Source: Diatrype stigma (taxonomy: Eukaryota; Ascomycota; Sordariomycetes; Xylariales; Diatrypaceae). From it: a stretch of 64,000 bases of DNA. The first letter of the stretch is position 1. Each line of letters begins with the position of its first letter. The stretch spans positions 173,361-237,360 of the forward strand of contig JAKJXP020000076.1 in NCBI GenBank assembly GCA_022225965.2, given 5' to 3'. Of the stretch, positions 38,141-48,994 are shown piece after piece. The notes under the pieces were generated by a model. The model did not search any database. It saw only the letters and a list, made by a program, of their open reading frames with translations, and was not told the origin of the DNA. The position numbers were made by a program, and so were the translations under genes.

Positions 38141-38352
38141 TATAAAGATATGGCTTTTATTTAAAGGGCTTATTACGTAAGCGGTATATAATCGGCGACC
38201 AAGCGCCGCATTAGGAATTAAGGCCTATAAAGAAAATTTTATATACTTTTAAGAATTATAATTAAAAGTAATTTTATATACCTTTTTTTTAAAATAGCTT
38301 CGCTTACGCTTAGCCATTACGTTATTAGCTTTTAGCCATTTATATTCTTATA
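38141..38352 (+). repeat. 3' LTR of gypsy 1
   Basis: 212 bp, direct repeat of 10935-11145. It retains a few more G and C bases (for example GCTTCGCTTACGCTTAGCC) than the 5' copy. It is followed directly by the CGTAT duplication (38353-38357). Confidence 0.85.
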
Positions 38353-38357
38353 CGTAT
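38353..38357. repeat. Target-site duplication CGTAT, right copy (gypsy 1)
   Basis: Matches 10930-10934. Beyond it the MULE transposase frame resumes on the minus strand. Confidence 0.85.
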
Positions 38358-38708
38358 AAGCTTAGCTTTTCAAAAATATTCCATTGCCTTTTTCGTTTTC
38401 GCCTTATAAAGCCCGTATATATTAAATTCTTTAGCAATATAACGGTTATACATAAAATCGATTCGAATAAGTTATTCGTTTGCTTTGCGAATATTATAAT
38501 TACGAATCCGCACGATATTAAAGCCATAAGCCTTCGTAAATACGTTTAGGCATTCCTAAAGGTATTCGAAATTATTGCAAAAGCCGAAATAACGGTCCGA
38601 AAGGTTTAAAATAAAAACATCCTTTAATTTAGTTATAAAAGGCAATAAAAGAAAGAATTAACGCGGCAACGAAACTAAACACTTTAATTCGAAATTAAAA
38701 GGAGCCAT
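38358..38708 (-). pseudogene. MULE transposase, N-terminal part (RIP-damaged)
   Basis: It opens with an ATG at 38708 on the minus strand. Text such as ECLNVFTKAYGFNIVRIRN and MEYF after a Lys/Thr-rich stretch matches the FAR1-like N-terminal domain of fungal MULE transposases (EALQAWAKEHGFAFV... and TGCPF-type ends). A few in-frame stops lie at former Gln or Trp codons. The frame is cut at 38358 by gypsy 1 and continues at 10934. With 8892-10934 it would total about 797 codons, comparable to Hop-type transposases of about 800 residues. Confidence 0.7.
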
Positions 38709-38975
38709 AAAGGATTCATTCGAAAAATCCGAAACAAAGTTAAGGGATTCGGCAATAACTTAATATATCGTAAAATGCCTTTTAAACGTATTAATATTTA
38801 TAAATATAAACGTTATTATTATTAAACGTTATTATTATAAAATCGAATATTACAATTATTATTATTTTAAAGAAGAATAAATAAAGAAATTAACTTATAG
38901 GCGCAAATGGCTGCAAAGGATTCGCGATGGAAACGGATCGTTAGAAATTTATCGGGCCGAATACAGGTGGTTCAA

Positions 38976-39016
38976 AAAACTAAGGTATAGAAACTAAGGT
39001 ATGAATAGGAGTATTC
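38976..39016 (-). repeat. Right terminal inverted repeat of the MULE
   Basis: Read on the minus strand it begins GAATACTCCTATTCAT and contains two tandem ACCTTAGTTT motifs, mirroring 8066-8106. The pairing ends after the second motif. Confidence 0.85.
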
Positions 39017-39024
39017 TTTATTAC
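39017..39024. repeat. Target-site duplication TTTATTAC, right copy (MULE)
   Basis: Identical to 8058-8065. Normal-GC DNA resumes just beyond it, and the stop codon of the next gene lies 126 bp further on. Confidence 0.85.
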
Positions 39025-39149
39025 ATAATAGCAACTTAACCTAGCATGATTAAATAGCTTTGGCAAGTAAAGCGAGAGGATAACTTTGGTATATGGAATC
39101 AAGATACGAATATCCCATTAAAAGCATAGTAACTACATATATATAGTTG

Positions 39150-39215
39150 CTAACGGGTGGTAATAGTGGTGATAGTGGTGACGATAGTAGTGATAGTGGT
39201 GTTGGTTGTAGCGGG
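39150..39215. repeat. GTGGTGATA-type minisatellite in the 3' end of the membrane-protein gene
   Basis: Imperfect 9-15 bp units built from GTGGTGATAGTGGTGACGATAG encode the Thr/Ile tail (minus strand) of the 255-aa protein. Repeat slippage here would change tail length without shifting the frame, because the units are multiples of three. Confidence 0.7.
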
Positions 39216-39917
39216 TGGCAGTTGTGAAGAGGGAAATTCCAGACCTAGAGATTCCCTGCTGGATGCCGCCCCATCCTGATGAGCAGAGCTTCCCATTTCC
39301 ACGTCGGTGGAAGCGCTTTGAAGAGGGCTTGCCAGTCGCTGCTGGTGTTCTACGGGGCTGTTAGCGGCTATCTCGCATGTGTATCCCAACTGGAGCACTA
39401 AGGTCATCGCCACCATCAATAAAAGGACCATGATGACCATCAGGCAGAACGCCGCTGAAACGAGAAACATGCCATGTATCCAGAGCGGCGCCGACCAGAC
39501 TGGCCACCGATGAAGGAAACTGACACCGAAACGCCACGCCGTCACGACATCCCAGTATCCCTCGAGAAGTCCTAGGGACAGCATGGTGAGGCACGCGAGA
39601 AGAATGAAGACCTTGCGAGGGCGAGAGGTGATGTAGGGAAGGAGCCGTCGTGTGAGTTGTGGTTTTATGGTCAAGGCCTCCTTGTTGCTGCTGTTGGGTG
39701 GTGGTGGCTCTGGTGACTCTGCTTCTGCCTCTGCCTCAGCCTGGTTCTTTTGCGGCGGCTTGTCTACGGGATCGATCATGATGAACCACGAGGCGAACAT
39801 CAGTATGGCAATCACCCAGAAGATGGGTCGCGATGCGTACTCCGCGACGTACATGTCGAGCTCGTGGGGGTGTTGTCGGCGTGGAGGACCGGGGCTTCGG
39901 GCGGTTAAGCTTGCCAT
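39150..39917 (-). CDS. Small fungal membrane protein, three hydrophobic segments
   Basis: A single-exon frame of 255 aa from an ATG at 39917. Predicted membrane segments lie at about residues 31-48 (IFWVIAILMFASWFIMI), 102-120 (VFILLACLTMLSLGLLEG) and 146-178 (a long run that could be one or two helices). Between the first two is an acidic/proline linker with EAEAEAE at 59-66. The C-terminal tail of about 75 residues is Ser/Gln-rich and ends in a Thr/Ile repeat (TTITTI) encoded by a GTGGTGATA-type minisatellite. No signal peptide or catalytic motif is seen and the family was not recognised. There is no RIP damage although the stop codon lies 126 bp from the transposon island. An upstream exon or a shorter C-terminus cannot be excluded. 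Confidence 0.65.
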   Translation of the reverse strand: MASLTARSPGPPRRQHPHELDMYVAEYASRPIFWVIAILMFASWFIMIDPVDKPPQKNQAEAEAEAESPEPPPPNSSNKEALTIKPQLTRRLLPYITSRPRKVFILLACLTMLSLGLLEGYWDVVTAWRFGVSFLHRWPVWSAPLWIHGMFLVSAAFCLMVIMVLLLMVAMTLVLQLGYTCEIAANSPVEHQQRLASPLQSASTDVEMGSSAHQDGAASSRESLGLEFPSSQLPPATTNTTITTIVTTITTITTR

Positions 39918-41590
39918 ATCTACGTTAGGTATCTCTGCATTCGTGATGGAGGTGTTGACTATAGAGTGACTGATAAGCGCTAATAATAACTATAAAAATG
40001 GGATAAATAAATGTTGATTTGATGCGACGAGGGGGCTAACTTGTGGGAGAATCTCTGATGTTACATATATCTTTAATGATCAGTAGACAACTGGGCTAGC
40101 CTCACGACGAAACATACGATAAATTGCTTGGAGTGTTGGTTGACTCCCACTTATTGTGTCATCTTATTGGGGGTCGGAGGCTTATATAGCCGTCAACATC
40201 TCATGCAGCCCTGCGCCTCACTCATCACCAACTAACCGCATAAGTTATTGGCCTCAATCTGATACCTACCCAATAGGGCTCATACCCCTGGATGCCCTGC
40301 CCCAGGCTGTAACGTCAGGTTGAATTTCAAATATCCACAATGTCCTAAACGACCAACATCACGTAGCTCAGCTATGAGTATCCAAGGAGTGCGCTATACG
40401 ATGGCTTATAACTGTTGGAGTTTGCAAGATGCGGCCCGGCATATAAGTATGAGCATATAGGTGTGGGCGCGACTAAGATAATACATAGTCTCAATGCATC
40501 GGGAAAGGGGGCCCGTCGCTGAGAACAGGTAGAACAGTCGTGTATCGTGCATAGCTTACCCCGTCTGGCGCATTGAATTTCTTGGATGGAATGTCTAGTA
40601 AATAGATTTCTTTATTATCCTACAGTATCAGGACGTCAAGGGAACACTGATCACCTTAAGAAATTCTATGTCTGTGAATAAGGGCGTTGGTAACCTAGCT
40701 CGTACCCCTATCCACCATCACCACCACCACTGCAATAACAACACCTATAAACACAATTGCATAACACGGATTCATCTTATTATTCCACTACCACTATACC
40801 CGTTATCCTACTACTACACCTGAATAATTATTCTAGGTTGACGTTATAGCCAAGCCGGCCAACGTTGCAGTCAGGTGGCATATTGACTTTGTCCTAGGCT
40901 AGTCTTGCAGAGTGGCCAACTTCTTATCCACAAGTCCAATGGAGTCTATGCACTGGCACCTCTAGCAGAATAAGGATATCGAGACTTTGAAGCCCGGAAA
41001 GGAGAGCTTGGATAACCTAATTCAGGGGTTTACCTACTAACTGGTGGCTTGGCACCCCTTATACACAGCGCTCAGTCACCCTTCAGTTTAGAATTGATTC
41101 CTCTCTTCCTTATGACCTGTTTCCGAACAACCTACAAACGATTACTTCAATGCAACAAAAGGAATTGATGCTATAATTTCTCGTGAGAACGTGCTTCTCG
41201 TATAAGGGCATATTGACGTCGTCTCTCTGATGTTGCATACGAAGCAGGTCAATGAAATAACTAGGACGAGATACGAAGAATCTACGGAAACCTACAGGAT
41301 TATACTGAGTGCGGTACCTCACTTAAAAGGCCCAATATCCTCCTGGTTTGGACAATGATCGATTCAATCACCCTGCTAGGGATTACGGTCAAGACGTATG
41401 CCTTTGTCTATATCTATCGACCTCTGCCGGAGAACCGGGCTCACTTAGGTGAGTAAAATCGGCGGCCACCTGTGCGCAAAGGTCGTTGGCGCATCCCCTT
41501 CCCCTATGGCGAGAATCTGAGGAAGATGACCGGGCTCCCGTGGAGGTCACCAGTGCGAAACTAGGAATATGCTCGTGGATGATATATTAC
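39918..41590. other. Intergenic region
   Basis: Normal-GC DNA with no gene supported on either strand. It holds a small CCACCATCACCACCACCAC-like run near 40710-40730. Short minus-strand frames (for example 41110-41322) show no domain or codon pattern suggesting a gene. The first few hundred bases after 39917 should carry the promoter of the minus-strand membrane-protein gene. Confidence 0.55.
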
Positions 41591-41736
<146 letters not shown>

Positions 41737-43335
41737 TATCGACAAGCAAGAGAAGTCGGCTACTTGACTGACACAGCTGAGGAAGGTTTTGACAATGATA
41801 ACCACCTAATGAGCACTTATAAAGCACTAGGTTTACGGCTTACCTGAGAGTGGGCGCGGAGATTGCCCTGAAATTGCATTCTTCTAGAATGTTACCAGCG
41901 AAGTAAGCGGAATCCTGCTGGATTCTTGGAACCATGTTGTAATAATTAACGGCACTGAGGAACGCTGACGTGATAGTTTCAAACTGCTATACATAATTAT
42001 GTTCCTGTTTTGCCTTCATAACCATTTAGTCCTTCTATATGCAACTTGCTGGTGCACAGAGGTTCGTCAATACTAAGCTTAGCACTGAATTAGTCTACGC
42101 CAGATGGTTTGTCATTGCCGTATTGTCAGTACCTACATTCTAACATGTGTCTTTCAATCGATGATCTCGTAATGCTCATGGGATAGTTGACGCCATGTTG
42201 ATATGCTATGAAATTAGCAACAAAATCTCACGGCAGTCTGAAATCACATAAGGCAACAGAGCCCGTTGTCATCTACAACTATCTACACACCTCTTGTTAG
42301 GTGAATTGTGCTTCACGGCTACATGTCGATGGCACAAAACATTCCTCTCAACATCAACTACCCAGAAAAACATCGTCGTTACTCATCACGTCCAGCCACT
42401 GAAGTTGGCGGTATTCGCTACCGGAACCTCTCAATGTGTTGGCGAGCTGACCATTTCCCTGTTATTGTTAATGGTTGCGTCTACGAGTTTGGAGCCCATT
42501 CCAAGTAGGGTTTGAAAGGGGTAGGGAGCGCTTGACTCAACGTTGACTCCGACTCGTGATAAAGCGGGAGGGTGTGATATGGAGCTAGTAGGAGCACAAT
42601 CATGGTAATGGAATGATCTTGAGTTTGGCGGAAGTGCAAGTTATCTCTGGAATCATATCGTGCTGATGGAACCTACCCTTCCTTTCCTGGTGTGCTTCCG
42701 AGTAAGTGAAATGGCTTATGAATCTTCTTGTCTCAGCAATTATTTACAGTACATTTCGTCCTAATATAGAAAGTCCATGCCCTTGACAAATCAGGTCAAA
42801 GGTGACAGTTCCGATGAACACAGAACACTCTCAGCTGAAAGCCCCCCTTGCATCATATGCGTCTCAAGATCGAAGGGATATCATGCAAATCTGACATATG
42901 TGAACTTGAAAGTTGCTGAGGCGTGGATCTAGCTAGAAAGCTAATCATCTATTTTGGTACGGACTTCCCCTAGCAAATCGAAGAGTCATGATGAGTAGTT
43001 GATGAGTACAATTGTAGATGTAGATCGAGCCAAGTGCTGGTTATGTCAGATAGGTCCCATGACCTAGCACTGACAAGATCTTCTTATGGACATCATGCCA
43101 AAATCATATGTAGAGAGAGTCAACTCTAACAACTATACAACGTGCTCTAATTCCCAGGCTGAGTCATCGAACCAGCAACGACCAATATCCTACGCGTGCT
43201 CGCCACGCCTGCAAAGGCGTCTCGTTAGCCACATTCCCAACACGAATGATTGACGAGCAGTACTTGGATGAGTCGGGCTCATTTACCACACCCAAAATGA
43301 CACAGCCCTAGCGGCGCCACGACAGGCGACGCCAT

Positions 43336-43362
43336 TCTTCCAGACCTTCCAGACCTTCCAGA
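43336..43362. repeat. 9-bp tandem repeat (TTCCAGACC)3
   Basis: Three exact copies of TTCCAGACC in an otherwise unremarkable stretch. Confidence 0.8.
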
Positions 43363-44205
43363 CCGAGCTGAGTACCTTCAATGGCTGCCGCCGACCGCGC
43401 GCCACCGGACCATGTCTTTCTTCTTTTTCTCTTGCGGAGATGCTGTCACTGAAGATGCACATGCATAGATCCTCTACCCCCACAAATATCTGCCTTCGGC
43501 ATGTCTCGTGCACGTCAGATATACGGGGCGGCGAGGCGAGCGCGGAGTTGCTCTTTTCGTTGGGCTCACTATTACCTATCCGAGCGTGACAACTGGAAGA
43601 GGCGCCACACATCTTGCATTGATTGATTAATCAACATAGCTATCTTTTTAACCCCGGGAGTTGTAATGAGCAGTAGTGATTTCGGGCACGTGGTGGGACG
43701 CCCCAGAAGCGACGTCAGCAGGTGCACGCCGGCCATGTGGCTATCCGCGTGAATATTCGCCTGGGAGGACGCCGTGAAACCTCCAGCTCCATCAGAGTAG
43801 GAGCTTTCCCGAGCTGTTCGTAATGGGTGGGCACTGGGAACAGCGGGCAAGCGGCCCGGCGCATCGTACCACGGGGAGGGGAGGGGAGCAGGACGAACAT
43901 GTAATCTAATCACGGTTACACCTTGGTGGTTTACCTGCGATTTCGACCTATTATGTAGAGATTTGTCTGCTCCTGTGCGACTATTACCTACCTACCCCAT
44001 GCGTCTGGCATAGACAAGACAGATAGGCGATGTCAACAGAAGCGAAGCCGAGCAATATTACAGCCTGTGTCGCCCGACAGGTCACGGCCAATATAGATCT
44101 GGGGTTCAGCTCAATTTAGGATGAGTGGGACTCTTTGATTATAACTATATATCAAGCTCAGCCCTGGACTTGTTGTTTGTTCGAATCATTATAAAGTTGT
44201 CAAGG

Positions 44206-44234
44206 GTTGGCTGGTTGGCTGGTTGGCTGGCTGA
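44206..44234. repeat. 8-bp tandem repeat (GGTTGGCT)3
   Basis: Three copies of GGTTGGCT followed by a shortened GGCTGAG unit, in non-coding DNA. Confidence 0.75.
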
Positions 44235-44272
44235 GACCCAATCGCCGAGCTCTGTTCAGCTGCACAAGGACT

Positions 44273-44296
44273 ACACACACACACACACACACACAC
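44273..44296. repeat. (AC)n dinucleotide microsatellite
   Basis: About twelve uninterrupted AC dinucleotides. Confidence 0.9.
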
Positions 44297-44944
44297 CAAC
44301 GGGCATTAAGCATGCTACGGTAAGATATGAGATTTGGTGAAACATCGGGATAAGCAAGTCGCATGACACGCGTGCGAGTTCTCTATCTGGTCTCCTCTAC
44401 CCACTCGAAGGGCGTCCTGTCTAGGGGGCGCGCGTGTGTATACCTATACTTTGGCAGGGGGGAGGGGATGTTGCACAGGGAGATAACGGATGTTCTGGAC
44501 AATACTACGTAGGTAAGGTACACAGTCAGTCTATGCAATTCCTGTTTCCTGGTAGCCAGGCATGTAAACAGGAAGCAAAGGATTCATTCCGTCGGTGAGA
44601 TATAAGCATCGTCCCCTGGTCTGTCAGCCGGTGACCTAGTCAACTACCCACTTACAACGACGCCTGGAGTGGCCGCCCTTCCTTCCTAATCGAATTATTT
44701 GGAACAATTCCCCGGAGGTGAAGAAGAAGTGTCAGGTTGTCAGGTGCCGTCGATTTCTTGGTATGGCCTGCGCAATGCGCCATGCGCAGTATCGACGTGG
44801 CAGGCCGCAACACGCCGGGCGAACACCGGTGGGGGGAGGGGGGACGGGACGAATAGAAGGATCGAAGGCCAGGTTTTGGCTCCAAGCCTGTCGTCACGGC
44901 CACGGCGTATGCATTATTGTACAATACGCGTAAGGCATCAGGGC

Positions 44945-44992
44945 ATGTAGTACCTACTAGTAGGTAGGTACCTATGTAGGTAGGTGGGTAAG
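44945..44992. repeat. Clustered AGGTA/TACCT motifs
   Basis: Alternating TACCTA and TAGGTAGGTA motifs form an interrupted palindrome-like block. Similar motifs are scattered through the normal-GC parts of the window (for example 8-55, 1298-1315, 44508-44522, 45470-45482, 47250-47282). Confidence 0.65.
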
Positions 44993-45104
44993 ATGTTTCG
45001 TCGGGTGTCCGACTCGTTTCGATTGGCTACTGTGCAACCGCATCTCGCGTCTCCCAGGCAATCTGTTTCAAGTATGCTCTGTTACTTGCATACATCCATA
45101 CCTC

Positions 45105-45146
45105 TGAGTCTTGAGTCTTGAGTCTTGAGTCTTGAGTCTCAAGTCT
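45105..45146. repeat. 7-bp tandem repeat (GAGTCTT)n
   Basis: Five copies of GAGTCTT, followed by a diverged CAAGTCTT unit. Confidence 0.85.
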
Positions 45147-46047
45147 TGCATTACCTGCCTGTCCTGGCCTGTTTCTTCAGCCGTACAGACATACATACGT
45201 ACGTACATACTTCACGCAGCCACTCACCAGTGAAGAAGACGACCGACCACATGGCTGCAGCTTGTGATAGCTTTGATGCGTGGCGGACCAACAAGGTTGA
45301 GACATTCGCCAACCCGCAGCTGATAATATGCGGGGGATCTCACTAGCGCGGTAATATACTACCAGCTGGTTGGTGACGAGATGTCGGTACCCTTGTTGCC
45401 TCGACGATGATTGACCTCCATGTTGGGGGAAAGATATCGCAGCGTTGTCACACCTAAGGCTACAAGGACTATGTATGTAGGCAGCTCGTCGGGCTCGGGG
45501 ATGATTGGACGTCGGCGACCGAAACTTCCATGGCATTATATCGAGGTGGGTCATAAGAACTGCAGGTACAGCTCTGGAAAGCCAGAAAGCCCACTCACCC
45601 TACCTCTCTCACCCACTGAGTATTACCTACATCTCCCCATCTTGCCTACATACATCATCGTGTACCTAGGGACCTCGAGTTCCATTGTATGCACACGGAC
45701 ACGGGTAATCGAGGCACCGATATTACCTCTGTCGATAGTAGACATAGTACCGCTTTCTAGCACTTTAGTTTCGATATGATGTTCCAAAGCCCGAACGCCG
45801 TCGGATATCTTGGAGCTGAATCCTACTAGTATCCCACATGATCGCTTCCTAGCCCTTGATCCTTGAGAAGGAAGAGGCAGAAGAAGAAAAAGAAAGCAAC
45901 TACTAACCAATTGACTACTAACAACGCAGTTAGTTAGTATGTAGTTAGTGCTGATGAAATGATCCTCGACCGGCTTTGTTGGGCTAAACTCGGCTTTGCG
46001 AATGGCCGAATGAACGGCTGTGTAGATAGTAAGAGCTCAATAGTAAA

Positions 46048-46080
46048 TAGTAAGTTGTAAGTTGTAAGTTGTAAGTTGTA
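46048..46080. repeat. 7-bp tandem repeat (GTAAGTT)4
   Basis: Four copies of GTAAGTT in series, preceded by related TAGTAAATAGTAA sequence. Confidence 0.85.
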
Positions 46081-46907
46081 ATTACCAGATCCCGAAGTTT
46101 AGGTCGAGTGGCTCGGGCGGCATAGGACTGTCATTAGTCTCCTCGATTGGCATCTCTGATTGGATAATGCGCGTAATTGCTGCAACAAAGCCCTTGTCCA
46201 TCGCTTGTTTTGTGTCCTGAATTGTTTTCTTATGGATTGGTGGAGGCGGCGATGACTGACTGCCTGACTGAAGGGATGAGATTCGGTAACCTTAACTATA
46301 GTTAGCATATTGATTGATCTTGTTTGTCAACATTCCAATCTGTCTTTCCATGAACTGCACTTAATTAATTACACTTACACCATCACCCTCACTCTCACCA
46401 TCACCATCGCACCAACTCCGCAACCGCTTCCCTTTGAGTCTGGCAAAGGAAATGCCATACTCTATGTTGGTTGTCGCGTCAGCTGAGTTGCAACGTAGGA
46501 TCACATATGCATTTTACTCATGTTGCTATCATCCATGATGCAATGCACCGGAATCGATTCAATACTATGTAGGTATGCAGGTCAAATCACACATCGTCCA
46601 ATCTCGCCAGTGCCAAGAATTGCCTAGGTAGTTCCATACTATGTAGTTACTATGTAGTTAGTAGTTATTGTGTGTTATGTGGCGAGGACGAGGGCGAGCA
46701 GCTTGCGAAGATGGATCTCCGATTTTCGTCCGTTTTCGTCCTCCGTGAACACATCAAGGCCGGCCGTGCTTGGCGCTGAAATGTTACCCATCCAGCCCAT
46801 CCAGCCCATCCACCTCATCCACCCATTCCGGGACTAAACTCTACTAAGTATTTGACGACCCCCTCCGCCGTCATCGCTTTCGTCATGGCTCCCTCATACT
46901 ACCGTAA

Positions 46908-46916
46908 ATACTGCTG

Positions 46917-46948
<32 letters not shown>

Positions 46949-46975
46949 GCTACTACTGCTACTACTGCTACTATG
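46908..46975. repeat. Trinucleotide microsatellite (CTA/CTG)n
   Basis: More than twenty CTA triplets with interspersed CTG triplets, ending at TATGTACATAGTATG. It lies in non-coding DNA. Confidence 0.9.
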
Positions 46976-47480
46976 TACATAGTATGTAAAGCCCCTCTTC
47001 TTCAGCCCTCACCTTTCCCCTGCCCGCGAGATTGATAAGATGTGCCGCACTGCCCTGAGTGAATGGATGCATGCATGACATGCAACACTCACTGGATGGA
47101 CGAGGTCGATATACTCCTAGTCTTCTACTGCCTCTCAAGTAGTGCACACTTCCTGCTTTGAACTTCACTCATCCTTAGACATGTATTTGCCTTCTCTTCA
47201 ACCGCTGCATCGCATGCTTCAGTCCCGCCAACTATCTCATTGAGACCTACTTGCCTACTTACTACCTAGGTACGTAGTAGTCGATTGAAGTTACCGGCTC
47301 GTGGGATCGCCCGCTGACAGGACTAGCCTGGAAAACCTCAGATCAGACCAATACCTACGTAATAACTATCAGCTAGCTAGCGGACACCAATCATGGGCCA
47401 GCTCGAGCCTCGAGCATCATCTGTTGACAGTCCTCTATTGACTCTATATTCAGTCTAAGCCCTGGCAAAAAAGTTAGCAA

Positions 47481-48994
47481 CCGCTAACGTTAAACCGACT
47501 AAAAAAACACTAAGACCTAACACAGCTTGGGCGGTCTTAGATAGATCCAACAACGCCGCTGAAGGCACTCAAGGCCCTGTTTCAACCCTCCTAGTGGATA
47601 TCCTCAGCGAGGACTACGGCGTTCGTCAGGACACTATTGGGTGTCCGACGTCCTAGCTTTTGGCTGGCTTTGCCTACCGCCCCTTACCATAATCTCCCAG
47701 TTTCAAGTCTTGGTGTCGATTCGAGCTTCGTCCGACTTTAGCCAGCATCGAATATCTTACTTAGTCCCCCGGGCTCGCCGTTGACGGCGAACCCTCACTT
47801 TCTTGACCGAATTTCTCCCGTTTTTGGTACCGATTGAGATGCGCAGATCAGGACGGCGACATCGTGGTTCGATTCGGATTCTCAGACCCCTGCGTGATCA
47901 CCTCTCCCTTTACTACGTATTAAGCGCTCGCCATTCACAGCTAGCCCGATTCTATACCCAGCCACCCCTTGTTCCGGCGCTTCCTCTCAGGGAACCTTGG
48001 ATCGCCATTGGCCAGCCATCCATGCCTCCAGCTATTTTCGCACCCTCTGCACTGTGACAGTTCTGCTCGCTACTCGCTTCTGCGTCTATCGTCACGGGGT
48101 GGGAGAGGCAGAGAAGCGCCTTTTTTTGCTGTTTTGAGAAACCGAGAATAACACGGCGGCAAATCTATGCGGGTGGGTTCAGATCTGGGATCGTCTTCGC
48201 CTTATAACTTGCACTTGGATTCCCGTCGATAGTCGCTGGCACTGTCCTCTTCGATTTACTATGGATCCCACTACGACATTATTCACGTTCATGCTGTGAG
48301 TGCTTTTTTAGTCATCTTTTTTTAGTCATCTATAATAGCACTCTTATTCGGGCCTGGTTGCTTGATTGGTCCATTTCCCACTATTTGTTTGCTCGCATTG
48401 TTTTTGGTCTACACAGCCTACCGGGTCCATTACGTCTTTCAGCTCTTGGGCCAACCTCTTATCGGCGTGGGGTTTGCGAGTCCCCAGCTCCTTAGCATAA
48501 GCATTATGGTGTACCTGCATAAGGCCTGGTCGGCTTTTGCTAGTGTCGCAAAGCTTTCTCGTACCGAGGATATGGGACAGCCTTCCACTTACAGGGGTCC
48601 CACGCGAAGGTCAGATTCTCAACCCAGCCATCGAAGCCTTTCTTCCCACGGTGAACACGAGGTCTCAGCCCTGTCACCCTTGCTTGACACCATTTCGGCA
48701 ATAAGCGCCCCTTCAAGGCACCGAGAGGGATGATCAGTCATGGTGCTCGGGGTATGCCCTGTTCCTGGCAGACAATGGCCAAGTTTCCTTCTGTCACATA
48801 GCCCGAGACGCTATCAAGCCCTTGCTTACCCACCCATGCGGAGCTGCGATGTGGTGCGTTGTCAGATGCGGGTTGCGACTCTTTAAGTATGCGTTGGCCC
48901 GACATCTGCAAGTGTAGATGTTATCCAGACCATTCTGTCCAGTCATATAATATAAATGCTACCTTGCTCCCACGTCTACTATACTACGTAGAAG
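47481..48994. other. Region upstream of the glycogen-binding-domain gene
   Basis: A 1.5-kb stretch likely to hold the promoter and a long 5' UTR of the gene at 48995. It includes pyrimidine-rich tracts (for example TTTTTTAGTCATC repeated near 48303-48330). A plus frame at 48326-48733 is open and its first part is hydrophobic, but no in-phase splice partner was found: the nearby ATG at 48261 with a GTGAGT donor at 48296 would leave an intron too short or out of phase. It is reported as unassigned. Confidence 0.4.

Larger units (their letters stand above)
10935..38352 (+). mobile_element. Outer Ty3/gypsy LTR retrotransposon (gypsy 1), interrupted by other elements
   Basis: Two 211-212 bp LTRs in direct orientation (10935-11145 and 38141-38352) are flanked by the 5-bp duplication CGTAT. 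Plus-strand internal sequence carries, in order, reverse transcriptase (about 30850-31196, resuming at 33096) and an integrase core (about 34830-35190), the gypsy order. The full LINE sits just after the 5' LTR and a LINE fragment interrupts the RT. Removing both leaves roughly 7.4 kb, a usual gypsy size. All coding parts are riddled with RIP-type stops. It inserted into the MULE transposase, so it is younger than the MULE. Confidence 0.85.
8066..39016 (-). mobile_element. Mutator-like DNA transposon (MULE, Hop-type) carrying all nested elements
   Basis: The element is bounded by about 41-bp terminal inverted repeats (8066-8106 and 38976-39016) and an 8-bp target duplication TTTATTAC. Without the inserted elements it would be about 3.5 kb, close to fungal Hop-type MULEs. 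Its transposase lies on the minus strand, split by a gypsy element at 10935-38352. The sequence has lost most CpA dinucleotides and carries many stops, as expected from RIP, so it should be inactive. All other transposons of the island lie inside it, so it is the oldest layer. Confidence 0.85.
41737..47480. other. Gene-poor intergenic region rich in short tandem repeats
   Basis: No gene was supported in about 5.7 kb. Several 60-125 codon frames exist on both strands, but they overlap each other, lack recognisable domains and often run through simple repeats. The most protein-like is a plus frame at 42308-42508 ending YEFGAHSK, with no support beyond its look. The region has many TAGGTA-type motifs and the microsatellites listed separately. 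GC content is normal and RIP is not evident. Confidence 0.5.

Noticed and set aside
47860..47895. Possible tRNA B-box (GGTTCGATTC)
   Set aside because: No A-box or cloverleaf pairing could be found upstream at the right distance.
48261..48733. A two-exon gene starting at the ATG at 48261 and continuing in the frame at 48326-48733
   Set aside because: The GTGAGT donor at 48296 has no acceptor in the right phase, and the possible introns are 28-30 nt, too short for fungi.
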